Assembly (NCBI GenBank): GCA_022865595.1
Contig: JALHTE010000184.1
Location: forward strand, 1-59,940
Reading direction: 5' to 3'
Origin: Steroidobacteraceae bacterium
Lineage (GTDB): Bacteria > Pseudomonadota > Gammaproteobacteria > Steroidobacterales > Steroidobacteraceae
Length of the DNA stretch: 59,940 nucleotides
Below the pieces are notes generated by a model that had not been told where the DNA came from, ran no database searches, and saw only the letters and a program-made list of their open reading frames with translations. Both the position numbers and the translations under genes were made by a program. How positions within the stretch are numbered: the first letter of the stretch is position 1; each line of letters starts with the position of its first letter. Positions 1-9,535 of the stretch are shown here, in pieces.

Positions 1-39
1 CGCAACGCCGAGGCGGCAGAAACCGCTCCGGCCTCCTGA
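1..39 (+). CDS. Possible C-terminal tail of an upstream gene (RNAEAAETAPAS*)
   Basis: Frame 1 is open from base 1 to TGA at 37-39, 24 nt before leuC; too short to identify. Confidence 0.3.
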   Translation, partial: RNAEAAETAPAS

Positions 40-63
40 GCAAACCGGCCACCCGGAGCCCGC

Positions 64-1467
64 ATGACCGCGAAGACCCTGTTCGAGAAGGTCTGGGAGC
101 GGCACGAAGTCGTGCCCGAGACACCCGACACTCCCGCCGTGCTGTACATCGACCTGCACCTGGCACACGAAGTCACCTCGCCGCAGGCATTCTCGGTGCT
201 GCGCGGCAGGGGCCTCCAGGTGCGACGGCCGGATCGAACCCTGGTGACCATGGACCACTCGACGCCAACCGAGACCTCCCAGGTATTTGGTGGCGTGCCG
301 ATCGCGCTCGAGTCCGCGGCGAAGCAGGTCCGCCAGCTGGAACTCAACTGCGCGGAATTCGGGCTCGACCTGATCGGCCTGCGCGACGAACGGCGCGGCA
401 TCGTGCATGTCATCGGCCCGGAGCTTGGCGCAACGCAACCCGGCAAGACCATCGTGTGCGGCGACAGCCATACCAGCACGCACGGTGCGTTCGGCGCGCT
501 GGCGTTCGGAATAGGCACGACGGAGGTCGGGTACGTGCTCGCGACGCAGTGCCTGCTGCAGCGCAAGCCCAGGACACTGGCGATCGAATTTGCCGGCCAG
601 CTCGGCCCGGGCGTGACGGCCAAGGACCTGGTGCTCGCGGTCATCGGGCAGATCGGCGTGAACGGTGGCACCGGCCACGTGATCGAGTTCCGTGGACCGG
701 CTATCGAGGCGATGTCGATGGACGAGCGCATGACGATCTGCAACATGTCCATCGAGGCCGGCGCAAGGGCCGGCATGGTCGCCCCGGACGAAACCACGTT
801 CGCGTACCTCAAGGGCCGTCCGCGCGCCCCGCAGGGCGAGGACTGGGATCGAGCGATCGCTGACTGGCGCACGCTCGCGTCGGATCCCGGCGCCGTCTTC
901 GACCGGACGGTGCACATCGATGCGGGGGCGATCGAGCCGATGATCACCTACGGGACCAACCCCGGAATGGTCGTACCGATTTCCGGTGGAGTGCCGGACC
1001 GTCCGGGTGATGCGGTATTCGCGCGCGCGCTTTCCTACATGGGCCTCGAGCCGGGCCAGTCGCTGCGCGACCGGCCGGTCCAGGTCGTGTTCATCGGCAG
1101 CTGCACCAATGCCAGGCTGTCGGACCTCGAACTCGCCGCCCGTGTATTCGCGGGGCACAAGGTCGCACCGGGCGTGCGGGCGCTGGTGGTCCCCGGGTCG
1201 CAGCAGATCAAGCGCGAGGCCGAGGCCCTGGGGCTCGCGAAAATCTTCACGGATGCCGGCGCGGAATGGCGCGAGTCAGGCTGCTCGATGTGCCTGGGCA
1301 TGAACGGCGACACCGTTGACCCCGGTCTTTATTGCGTCAGCACCAGCAACCGCAATTTCGAGGGACGCCAGGGCGCGGGTTCGCGCACCCTGCTCGCAAG
1401 CCCGGCGACGGCCGCAGCGGCGGCGATCCGGGGCCGGGTCACCGACCCGCGCGAATTCATTCACTGA
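64..1467 (+). CDS. leuC: 3-isopropylmalate dehydratase large subunit
   Basis: 467 aa; aconitase-family motifs ([38 protein letters not shown]); followed by leuD and leuB. Confidence 0.97.
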   Translation: MTAKTLFEKVWERHEVVPETPDTPAVLYIDLHLAHEVTSPQAFSVLRGRGLQVRRPDRTLVTMDHSTPTETSQVFGGVPIALESAAKQVRQLELNCAEFGLDLIGLRDERRGIVHVIGPELGATQPGKTIVCGDSHTSTHGAFGALAFGIGTTEVGYVLATQCLLQRKPRTLAIEFAGQLGPGVTAKDLVLAVIGQIGVNGGTGHVIEFRGPAIEAMSMDERMTICNMSIEAGARAGMVAPDETTFAYLKGRPRAPQGEDWDRAIADWRTLASDPGAVFDRTVHIDAGAIEPMITYGTNPGMVVPISGGVPDRPGDAVFARALSYMGLEPGQSLRDRPVQVVFIGSCTNARLSDLELAARVFAGHKVAPGVRALVVPGSQQIKREAEALGLAKIFTDAGAEWRESGCSMCLGMNGDTVDPGLYCVSTSNRNFEGRQGAGSRTLLASPATAAAAAIRGRVTDPREFIH

Positions 1468-1473
1468 GGTCAC

Positions 1474-2049
1474 ATGGATCCGATCAAAGTCATCCGTTCG
1501 CGGACGGTCGTGATGTCGTCCACCAACATCGACACCGACCAGATCATCCAGGCGCGATTCCTCACCACTACCACGCGCGAAGGGCTCGGCGCGGCGTTGT
1601 TCGCGGACCTGCGCAACGCTCCCGACGGCTCACCGCGCCCCGAGTTCGTGCTGAACCGCCCGGAGTCGCGCGGTTGCCGGATCCTCGTGGCCGGTCGCAA
1701 CATCGGCTGCGGCTCCTCGCGCGAGCACGCGCCGTGGGCCCTGCTCGACTACGGGTTCCAGGCTGTCATCAGCACCGAGATCGCGGACATTTTCCGCAGC
1801 AACAGCCTGAAGAACGGCCTGTTGCCGATCGTCGTGGATGAAGCCACCCACCAGTGGCTGCTGGACAACCCGGGAGCCCCGGTCGAGATCGACCTGCCCG
1901 CCTCGGTCCTGCGACTTCCCGACGGCAGGGAGACAGCCTTTCCGGTCGAGCCATTTGCCCGCTACTGCCTGATGAACGGTGTCGATGAACTCGGCTACCT
2001 GCTCGGCCAGACCAGCGCAATTGCAGCCTACGAGAGCCAGCACACATGA
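1474..2049 (+). CDS. leuD: 3-isopropylmalate dehydratase small subunit
   Basis: 191 aa; [13 protein letters not shown] and [17 protein letters not shown] motifs. Confidence 0.97.
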   Translation: MDPIKVIRSRTVVMSSTNIDTDQIIQARFLTTTTREGLGAALFADLRNAPDGSPRPEFVLNRPESRGCRILVAGRNIGCGSSREHAPWALLDYGFQAVISTEIADIFRSNSLKNGLLPIVVDEATHQWLLDNPGAPVEIDLPASVLRLPDGRETAFPVEPFARYCLMNGVDELGYLLGQTSAIAAYESQHT

Positions 2050-3116
2050 AAGCACGCATCACGGTGCTGGCCGGGGACGGCATTGGTCCCGAAGTCACGG
2101 CAGCGGGGGTTCGGGTACTCGAATCCGTGGCAGGCGCATTCGGTCACGAGTTCGAGTTTGTCGATGCCCTGATCGGCGGGGCCGCCATCGACGCGAGCGG
2201 CTCACCGCTGCCGCCGCGCACCGTGGACGCCTGCCGCAGCTGCGATGCAGTGCTGCTCGGCGCCGTGGGCGGACCCAAGTGGTCGGACCCATCGGCCCGG
2301 GTCCGGCCCGAGCAGGGTCTGCTGGAACTGCGCCGGACACTGGGGCTGTTCGCCAACCTGCGTCCTGTCCGGACGCTGGAGTCGGTGCTCGATGTCTCAC
2401 CGCTGAAGGCGGAAGTCATCTCGGGTGTCGACATCATGGTCGTGCGTGAACTCACGGGCGGGATCTATTTCGGTCGCAAGAGCCGCACGGCGCTCGAGGC
2501 CGAGGACGTATGTTCCTATTCCGCACATGAGATCGAACGCGTAACCCGCACCGCCGGCCGCCTGGCCATGCAGCGCAAGCGCCGCATCGTCTCCGTCGAC
2601 AAGGCGAACGTGCTGGAGACCTCGCGGCTGTGGCGCTCGGTCGTGGAGCGCGTGATTTCGGAGGAGTTTCCCGACGTATCGCTGGAGCACATGCTGGTCG
2701 ATGCCGCGGCCATGCACCTGCTGCTGCGGCCGACCTCGTTCGACGTGCTGCTGACCGAGAACATGTTCGGCGACATCCTCACCGACGAGGCGTCGATGCT
2801 GGCTGGATCGCTCGGGCTGCTTCCCTCTGCGTCTCTCGGGGACGGAAGAGTCGGCCTCTACGAACCGATCCACGGATCGGCGCCGGACATCGCGGGTCGC
2901 GGCATCGCAAATCCCTGCGGCACGATCCTGAGCAGCGCGATGCTGCTGCGGCACTCGCTCGGTCTCGAGCGCGAGGCGGCGACGGTAGAGGCTGCGGTCG
3001 AGTCGTCCCTGTCCTCGGGCCTGCGGACCGCCGACATCGCCCGCAAGGGACAGGCGTCAATCGGCACCGAAGCGGTCGCTGACGCGATAATTGAGCGAAT
3101 TTTAACGGTACATTAA
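2046..3116 (+). CDS. leuB: 3-isopropylmalate dehydrogenase
   Basis: 356 aa; [27 protein letters not shown] motifs; 4-bp overlap with leuD. Confidence 0.97.
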   Translation: MKARITVLAGDGIGPEVTAAGVRVLESVAGAFGHEFEFVDALIGGAAIDASGSPLPPRTVDACRSCDAVLLGAVGGPKWSDPSARVRPEQGLLELRRTLGLFANLRPVRTLESVLDVSPLKAEVISGVDIMVVRELTGGIYFGRKSRTALEAEDVCSYSAHEIERVTRTAGRLAMQRKRRIVSVDKANVLETSRLWRSVVERVISEEFPDVSLEHMLVDAAAMHLLLRPTSFDVLLTENMFGDILTDEASMLAGSLGLLPSASLGDGRVGLYEPIHGSAPDIAGRGIANPCGTILSSAMLLRHSLGLEREAATVEAAVESSLSSGLRTADIARKGQASIGTEAVADAIIERILTVH

Positions 3117-3225
3117 CCCGTTAATAAACAATATCTTACAAGATTATTAACAGAAGATGGATAAAGATTCCGGCTCCGCACGGCGCTGACTGGAAAACCA
3201 TGTGCAAGCCCCGGAAAACCGGAGC

Positions 3226-3388
3226 TATACTGCGCGTCCGCAGACGGCTCCGACCGACCGAACCGCCGGACAGAGTCGCCAGAACATCGATCGTGTAGGA
3301 CTTGAGTCGGGTTAGTCATTGCCTCAAGGAATGAGGCACTCTTGTCCTGTCGCGAAAGGCCGGCATCACTGCCGGCCTTTCTTTTTTT
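3226..3388 (+). ncRNA. Candidate intergenic small RNA (or leuB 3' UTR-derived RNA) ending at an intrinsic terminator
   Basis: TATACT -10-like box at 3226-3231 (no convincing -35), hairpin GCCTCA-AGGAA-TGAGGC at 3321-3337, terminator at 3354-3388; no plausible ORF. Confidence 0.4.
3354..3388 (+). terminator. Intrinsic terminator
   Basis: Perfect 11-bp stem GAAAGGCCGGC-ATCACT-GCCGGCCTTTC followed by 7 T on the + strand only. Confidence 0.9.
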
Positions 3389-3415
3389 GAGCATTGCCAG
3401 GATTGCCGGCGGCGT

Positions 3416-4582
3416 TCAAGCCGCGCGACCCGCAGCTGCCAGACCCTGCTCCAGGTCGGCAACCAGATCCGCGCCTTCCTCGATACCGATCGAAAGCCTG
3501 AGCAAGGTCTCCGAGATACCGGCGCGCTCGCGCGCCGCAGCGTCCATTGCCGCGTGCGTCATGCTGGCCGGGTGCGCGACCAGGCTTTCCACTCCACCCA
3601 GGGACTCGGCGAGTGAGAACAACTCCAGGGAGCCAAGCAGCGCCTTGACGTTGTCGACCGTTCCCTTCAGTTCGAAACTCGCCATCGCGCCGTACCCGCT
3701 CTGCTGGGCGCTTGCGATCGCGTGGCCAGGGTGCGACTCGAGCCCCGGGTAATAGACTTTCGATACCGCCGGGTGGCGGACCAGCAGTTCGACGACCTGC
3801 GCGGTGTTCTCGCCGTGGGCGCGCATGCGGGCGTGCAGGGTGCGCATTCCGCGCAGCGTCAGGTAGCTGTCAAACGGAGCGCCTGTCACGCCGGTGCAGT
3901 TGGCCCACCACGCGAGCTGCTCGTGCAACTCTCGCCTGGCTGCGACGACGGCACCGCCGACCACGTCGCTGTGGCCGTTCAGGTACTTGGTGGTCGAGTG
4001 CACGACCACGTCGGCACCAAGTGCGATCGGCCTCTGCCACACCGGGGAGAGGAAAGTATTGTCTGCGATCACCAGCGCGCCGGCCTCGTGCGCTGCCGCC
4101 GCTGCAGCGGCCAGGTCCACGATCCTGAGCAGCGGATTGCTCGGCGTCTCGATCCAGACGAGCGCCGGCCCGGATGCCAGCGCGTCCTGCAGCACACCCG
4201 CATCCTGGAAATCGACGAACCGCACGTCCAGCGAGCCACGCTCGCGGAGTGCGTTGAAGAGCCGGTAGGTGCCGCCGTAGCAATCGTGCGGAACCACCGC
4301 CACCTGGCCCGGCCGGAACAGCTGGGTGACCAGCGAGACCGCGGCCATCCCTGAGGAGGTGACGACCGCGCCCGCCCCTCCCTCCAGGTCGGCCAGCGCG
4401 TCGGCGAGCGCGTCGCGCGTCGGGTTGCCGGACCGCGAGTAGTCGTAGGCGCGCTTCTCGCCATAGCCGGCGAACGCGAACGTGGAAGTCAGGTGGATCG
4501 GCGGCACCACGGCCCCGAACTGCGTATCGGATTCCAGCGCCGCGCGCACCGTGCGGGTCTTCTGCGTCGTTTGTTTGCTCAT
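3416..4582 (-). CDS. metB: Cystathionine gamma-synthase / homoserine sulfhydrylase family PLP enzyme
   Basis: 388 aa; Cys/Met metabolism PLP-enzyme motifs (HSTTKYLNGHSDVVGG, GGVESLVAHPASMTHA); 2 nt from metX. Confidence 0.9.
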   Translation of the reverse strand: MSKQTTQKTRTVRAALESDTQFGAVVPPIHLTSTFAFAGYGEKRAYDYSRSGNPTRDALADALADLEGGAGAVVTSSGMAAVSLVTQLFRPGQVAVVPHDCYGGTYRLFNALRERGSLDVRFVDFQDAGVLQDALASGPALVWIETPSNPLLRIVDLAAAAAAAHEAGALVIADNTFLSPVWQRPIALGADVVVHSTTKYLNGHSDVVGGAVVAARRELHEQLAWWANCTGVTGAPFDSYLTLRGMRTLHARMRAHGENTAQVVELLVRHPAVSKVYYPGLESHPGHAIASAQQSGYGAMASFELKGTVDNVKALLGSLELFSLAESLGGVESLVAHPASMTHAAMDAAARERAGISETLLRLSIGIEEGADLVADLEQGLAAAGRAA

Positions 4583-4584
4583 TT

Positions 4585-5613
4585 TCAGTCCAGGGCTTGC
4601 GCGAAAACGTCGCGCAGCACGTCGGTCTCCTTCAGGAATGCGTCGTGGCCATAAAGCGAACTGATCTCGACCAGCCGGCAGTTGCCTGCCAGGCGGTCGC
4701 GCAGTTCGCGCATGTCGGAAAGCGGCACCAGCTGGTCCTCCACCACGGCGACCAGAGTCACGGGCACGTTGATTGCCGCCGGATCGACGCGATGCAGGTC
4801 GATCGACTCGGACAGGCAGACGAAGGCCTCGGGCCGGTACTGTGCCGCATAGGCCTCACCGCGCGCAAAGAGGTAGGACTCCACTGGAAAGCGGAAGCCT
4901 TGCGTCGTCTGCTCGGGAGGACCGGAAAATCGCTCATCGAATTCACGTGACGAACGGTAAGTTGCCATCGCGAGCGCGCGCGCTAATGCCAGGCCGCGCT
5001 GTCCCTCGCCGTGGCCGAGCGCATAGCGCACAAACGCGCGCTGCACGCTGCGCCAGGCCGTGGACATCGGGTGCGTCCGGTGAGCGGCGCTGATCACGAC
5101 CGCGTGCCGCAGTCGCGCCGGATGCCGCTCGGCGAGTGCCAGCGCCACCATCCCGCCGTAAGAGGCACCGATGCAACCGTGCAGCTGCTCGATGCCGAGA
5201 TGGCCCATCAGGCCCACGATCATCGCCGCCTGGTCATAGGCGCTGACGGTCGGAAAGGCCTCCCCCGCCCCGGGGCCCGAGGTCGAGTGGCTGCCGCCAA
5301 GGAAGTCGATGCCGAGCACTCTGTATCGGTCGGTATCCAGCGCCCTGCCCGGCCCGATGCTTTCTTCCCACCAGCCGACGGGCTCGCCCGGCAGGCCGAA
5401 CACGTGCCGCCCGGCCGAGATGCCGCCGAGGACCGCGACCACCGGCGCCCCTGTTCGGCCGGCCAGGCGGTAGGCGACATCGACGGCCCCGAGACTGCCG
5501 CCGAAATACAGCGGAAACGTACCTGCGAGCCGCTGCACGGCGCTCACGCACTGGTACCCATCGGGTACTCTTCCGACGGGCAAACTCGAATCGGCTGCAG
5601 CACTGGGCGACAT
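4585..5613 (-). CDS. metX: Homoserine O-acyltransferase, MetX family
   Basis: Alpha/beta hydrolase with GASYGGM nucleophile elbow, VVEDQLVPL Asp and YGHDAFL His. ORF extends to 5775, but the upstream part overlaps the riboswitch; ATG at 5613 (GGAG upstream) or 5631 are the plausible starts. Confidence 0.9.
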   Translation of the reverse strand: MSPSAAADSSLPVGRVPDGYQCVSAVQRLAGTFPLYFGGSLGAVDVAYRLAGRTGAPVVAVLGGISAGRHVFGLPGEPVGWWEESIGPGRALDTDRYRVLGIDFLGGSHSTSGPGAGEAFPTVSAYDQAAMIVGLMGHLGIEQLHGCIGASYGGMVALALAERHPARLRHAVVISAAHRTHPMSTAWRSVQRAFVRYALGHGEGQRGLALARALAMATYRSSREFDERFSGPPEQTTQGFRFPVESYLFARGEAYAAQYRPEAFVCLSESIDLHRVDPAAINVPVTLVAVVEDQLVPLSDMRELRDRLAGNCRLVEISSLYGHDAFLKETDVLRDVFAQALD

Positions 5614-5736
5614 GTCGCGAACGTACTCCATCGGCGACCTGTCTATGGGCCGCCCAGCAAGCTTCGAGACTCGCGTGGAGCACGATGGTCGCCACGACCG
5701 ACATCCCCGGCAGGAACCGGAGCAGCTTCGCGGCAA

Positions 5737-5846
5737 CTCATCTGTCGGTGGACCGTGTCCCCGTGGAGTTGGCACCTTTTCGGGCGGGTTGGTCCCGACG
5801 GTTGCCCCGGCTTCAAAGGGCCATTCCCTCAGCCGGTCTCGATGAG
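5737..5846 (-). promoter_or_regulatory. SAM-I (S-box) riboswitch upstream of metX
   Basis: Minus strand: CTCATCGAGACCGGCTGAGGGAATGGCCCTTTGAAGCCGGGGCAACC...AAGGTGCCAACTCC...GACAGATGAG; matches S-box conserved blocks, with P1 CTCATC/GATGAG closing the aptamer. Confidence 0.95.
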
Positions 5847-5853
5847 CGCGCGA

Positions 5854-5883
5854 AGTTTAGGTGGCACCGGCTCGGAGCGTCAA
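5854..5883 (-). promoter_or_regulatory. Sigma70-type promoter of the metX riboswitch transcript
   Basis: TTGACG-N18-TAAACT on the minus strand, with the aptamer starting 7 nt after the -10. Confidence 0.75.
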
Positions 5884-5910
5884 GGCAAAGGGCTTGCCCC
5901 GGTCGGGACG

Positions 5911-5940
5911 ATGTATTAATGTAGTAGCACATTATTACAT
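5911..5940. promoter_or_regulatory. Palindromic operator candidate over the his operon promoter
   Basis: ATGTATTAATGT-AGTAGC-ACATTATTACAT, arms match 11/12; overlaps the -10 of a TTGCCC-N17-TAATGT promoter (5894-5922). Confidence 0.7.
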
Positions 5941-5951
5941 TGGATCACCCC

Positions 5952-6260
5952 ATGAAGACCCATCGCGGCATCTCGCAGCGGCAGGAAGCCGCCGCTGAAC
6001 GCTCGCTGTACCAGGCCGTGCTGACGCTTCGCACCATCGAGGAGTGCCGCGACTTCTTCCGCGACCTGTGCACGCCGGCCGAGCTGCAGGCCCTGACCGA
6101 CCGCTGGAACGTAGTCGGGCTTCTGCAACAGGGCATTCCCTATCGCGAGATCCACCGCGTCAGCGGCGTGAGCGTCACGACGATCGGCCGGGTCGCGCGC
6201 TACCTGGGCGGCGGCAACGGCGGCTACTCGCTGGCCGCCCGCCGGCTGTCGGAGCGCTGA
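5952..6260 (+). CDS. TrpR/YerC-YecD family regulator, probable his operon repressor
   Basis: 102 aa; FFRDLCTPAELQALTDRWNVVGLLQQGIPYREIHRVSGVSVTTIGRVARYL; directly upstream of hisG. Confidence 0.85.
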   Translation: MKTHRGISQRQEAAAERSLYQAVLTLRTIEECRDFFRDLCTPAELQALTDRWNVVGLLQQGIPYREIHRVSGVSVTTIGRVARYLGGGNGGYSLAARRLSER

Positions 6261-6261
6261 A

Positions 6262-7161
6262 ATGGAACGCAAACAGCGCCTGCGCATCGCGATCCAGAAA
6301 TCCGGGCGGCTCACCGAGGATTCGCTGGACCTGCTGCAGCGTTGCGGCCTCAAGTACAGCCGCGGCAAGGACCAGCTGATGTGCTACGGGGAGAACATGC
6401 CGCTCGACGTGCTGTTCGTCCGCGACGACGACATCCCCGACCTGGTCCAGGAAGACGTCTGCGACCTCGGCATCGTCGGGATCAACGTCATCGACGAGAA
6501 GCGGCTGGCGATGTCGGCGCGCGGCACCGAGCCCGGCTTCGAACTCGTGCAGCGCATGGACTTCGGGCGCTGCAGGCTGTCCATTGCGGTGCCGGACGAC
6601 TTTGCCTACAAGGGCCTGCCGAGCATTGCCGGCCGGCGCATCGCAACGACCTATCCCAACACGCTCGCGCGCTTCCTGCGCGAAAATTCGCTCGAGGCCG
6701 AGATCGTGACCCTGTCCGGGGCCGTCGAAATCGCCCCGCGCCTCGGCCGTGCCGACCTCATCTGCGACCTGGTGTCGACCGGGTCCACGCTCTCGGCCAA
6801 CCACCTCCGGGAAGTCACGACCGTGCTCGAGAGCGAAGCCGCACTGATCCGCACGCCGGTGCCCCTGCCGGACGAAAAAGCCGACTGGGTGCGCCGGTTG
6901 CTGCTGCGCATCGACGGCGTGCAGCAGGTTCGCGAGAGCAAGTACATCATGCTGCACGCGCCCCGCTCGGCGCTTGAAGAGATCAGGAAGCTGTTGCCGG
7001 GCAGCGAATCCCCGACGGTCATCCCGCTCGAGGGGCCGGGCAACAAGGTTGCCATCCACGCCGTGTGCCGCGAGAACGTATTCTGGGAGACCCTCGAGAG
7101 CCTCAAGGCGGCCGGAGCCAGCGCGGTGCTGGTCCTGCCGGTGGAGAAGATGCTGGCATGA
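6262..7161 (+). CDS. hisG: ATP phosphoribosyltransferase (long form)
   Basis: 299 aa; begins RLRIAIQKSGRLTEDSLDLLQRCG; C-terminal regulatory domain; first his enzyme gene. Confidence 0.97.
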   Translation: MERKQRLRIAIQKSGRLTEDSLDLLQRCGLKYSRGKDQLMCYGENMPLDVLFVRDDDIPDLVQEDVCDLGIVGINVIDEKRLAMSARGTEPGFELVQRMDFGRCRLSIAVPDDFAYKGLPSIAGRRIATTYPNTLARFLRENSLEAEIVTLSGAVEIAPRLGRADLICDLVSTGSTLSANHLREVTTVLESEAALIRTPVPLPDEKADWVRRLLLRIDGVQQVRESKYIMLHAPRSALEEIRKLLPGSESPTVIPLEGPGNKVAIHAVCRENVFWETLESLKAAGASAVLVLPVEKMLA

Positions 7162-8483
7162 GCACGACCCTGCAATCGATAGACTGGTCTGCCCTCGGCG
7201 ACGATGAGCGTCGCGAGCTCCTGCGTCGGCCTGCGCAGCGTGACACGGGCACGCTGCTCGCCAGCGCCGCGCTGATCGTGGACCAGGTGCGCAGTCGCGG
7301 CGACGCGGCGCTCCGCGAGTACACGGCGCGGTTCGACGGAGTCAAGCTCGAGTCGCTTGCCGTGACCGCGGCCGAGTTCGACGAAGCCGCGGCCGACATC
7401 ACCCGCGAACAACTCGCCGCACTGCGCCGCGCGATCGAGACCGTGACGCGCTTTCACGAGACCCAGTCGCTGGAACCGGTGCGCGTCCAGACGGCGCCCG
7501 GCGTGAACTGCGAGCGCGTGTTCGTGCCGATCGATGCCGTCGGCCTGTACGTGCCGGCCGGCACTGCACCGCTGCCCTCCACCGCCATCATGCTCGCAGT
7601 ACCGGCGCGCCTGGCACGGTGTCCGCTGCGTGTGCTGTGCACGCCGCCGCGGCCGGACGGTCGCGCGGACCCTGCCGTGCTCGTGGCGGCACGGCTCTGT
7701 GGAATCGAAACCGTGTTCAAGGTGGGCGGCGCCCAGGCCATCGCCGCGATGGCCTACGGGACCGAGAGCGTGCCGAAGGTAAACAAGGTGTTCGGGCCCG
7801 GAAACTCATGGGTCACGGCCGCCAAGCAGCTGGTCGCCGCCGATGCGGACGGCGCAGCGCTCGACATGCCGGCGGGACCGTCCGAAGTGCTGGTCATCGC
7901 CGACGACGCGGCCACTGCGGAGTTCGTCGCCGCGGACCTGCTCGCCCAGGCCGAGCACAGCGAGGATGCGCAGGTCGTGCTGGTCACGACCACGCGTGGA
8001 TTCGCCGAGCAGTGCATCGTCGAGGTCGAGCGCCAGCTTGCCTCCCTGCCCCGGCGCGAGATCGCGGCGCGTGCCATCGCCGGCAGCCGGGTCATCCTGG
8101 TTCCCGACCTCGACACCGCGCTCGAGGTGAGCAACATGTACGCCCCCGAGCACCTGATACTGCAGGTGCGGTCACCGCGCCGCTGGCTCGAGCGCGTCCG
8201 CAACGCTGGTTCCGTGTTCCTCGGCGCCTGGACGCCCGAGACCATGGGCGACTACTGCAGCGGCACCAACCACGTGCTGCCCACCTACGGCCATGCCCGG
8301 GCCTACAGTGGCCTCGGCGTGCTCGATTTCGTTCGCCGTATGACGGTCCAGGAAGTCACGCCCGAGGGCCTGGCGGACCTCGGGCTCACTGCCCGCGTGC
8401 TCGCTCGGCTCGAGGCACTCGAGGGCCACGCCAATGCGGTCACGGTACGCCTGGACGCGATCACCGCCGGGACACCGCAATGA
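7158..8483 (+). CDS. hisD: Histidinol dehydrogenase
   Basis: KVNKVFGPGNSWVTAAKQ, DMPAGPSEVLVIAD, AEHSEDAQ motifs; ATGA overlap with hisG. Confidence 0.97.
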   Translation: MSTTLQSIDWSALGDDERRELLRRPAQRDTGTLLASAALIVDQVRSRGDAALREYTARFDGVKLESLAVTAAEFDEAAADITREQLAALRRAIETVTRFHETQSLEPVRVQTAPGVNCERVFVPIDAVGLYVPAGTAPLPSTAIMLAVPARLARCPLRVLCTPPRPDGRADPAVLVAARLCGIETVFKVGGAQAIAAMAYGTESVPKVNKVFGPGNSWVTAAKQLVAADADGAALDMPAGPSEVLVIADDAATAEFVAADLLAQAEHSEDAQVVLVTTTRGFAEQCIVEVERQLASLPRREIAARAIAGSRVILVPDLDTALEVSNMYAPEHLILQVRSPRRWLERVRNAGSVFLGAWTPETMGDYCSGTNHVLPTYGHARAYSGLGVLDFVRRMTVQEVTPEGLADLGLTARVLARLEALEGHANAVTVRLDAITAGTPQ

Positions 8484-9535
8484 GTTCCCTGCTGGCGCTG
8501 GCCCGTCCCGACATCCTGGAGCTGCAGCCCTACCAGCACGCGGCATGGGACCCGTCGCACGAGCGCATGCACGCCAACGAGATGCCCTGGCGTGCACAAG
8601 GCGACAACAGCGACGCCGGCCTGAACCGCTATCCTGAGCCGCAGCCCCGGGCGCTGGTGGAACGCATGGCGCGCCTCTACGACGTGCCCGCAAGCCAGCT
8701 GCTGGTCGGTCGCGGCAGCGACGAGGCAATCGACCTGCTGGTGCGTGCTTTCTGCCGTGCGGGTATCGACAGCGTCGTGACCTGCCCGCCGACCTTCGGC
8801 TTCTACAAGGTCGCGGCCCGGATCCAGGGTGCCGCGGTGATCGAGGTGCCGTTGCGCGGCGAGGATTTCCTGCTCGACACGCGCGGCGTGATCGGTGCCG
8901 GCGCGCGCGCGAAGATCGTGTTCCTGTGTTCCCCTAACAACCCTACGGGAAGGCTGCTCGACGAGCCGGACATTCTCGCGATCTGCCGTGCGCTCGAAGG
9001 CCGCGCACTGGTCTGCCTGGACGAGGCTTATCTCGAGTTCTCGGGGCGTGCCAGCCTGGCAAGCCGGATCGGTGAATATCCGAACCTCGTGATCCTGCGC
9101 ACGCTCTCGAAGGCCTACGCACTGGCCGGCGCGCGCTGCGGCACGCTGGTCGCGGCCGAGGATACCGTCGCGCTACTGAAGCGCATCATCCCCCCCTACG
9201 CAATTCCGTCATCCACCGTCGAGGATGTGCTGCGACTCACCGAGGCACCCCAACAGGCGATATCCGCGGAACGCATCCGTACGATCCTCGAGGAGCGTGA
9301 GCGGATGCGACTGCGCCTGGCCAACATGCCTTCTGTGCTGCAGGTATTCGACTCGGACGCCAATTTCCTGCTGGTCCGCTTCAGGGATGCACGCAGCACG
9401 CTGGAAGCTGGCAAGTCCGCTGGTCTGCTGGTCCGGGACTTCAGCACGGCGCCGCGACTCGAGGGTTGCCTGCGCATATCCATCGGGACCCCCGAACAGA
9501 ACGAGCGGCTGCTGGCCGCGGTGGAGCGCGCATGA
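8480..9535 (+). CDS. hisC: Histidinol-phosphate aminotransferase
   Basis: Class II PLP motif LRTLSKAYALAGARCG; NNPTGR; ATGA overlap with hisD. Confidence 0.96.
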   Translation: MSSLLALARPDILELQPYQHAAWDPSHERMHANEMPWRAQGDNSDAGLNRYPEPQPRALVERMARLYDVPASQLLVGRGSDEAIDLLVRAFCRAGIDSVVTCPPTFGFYKVAARIQGAAVIEVPLRGEDFLLDTRGVIGAGARAKIVFLCSPNNPTGRLLDEPDILAICRALEGRALVCLDEAYLEFSGRASLASRIGEYPNLVILRTLSKAYALAGARCGTLVAAEDTVALLKRIIPPYAIPSSTVEDVLRLTEAPQQAISAERIRTILEERERMRLRLANMPSVLQVFDSDANFLLVRFRDARSTLEAGKSAGLLVRDFSTAPRLEGCLRISIGTPEQNERLLAAVERA

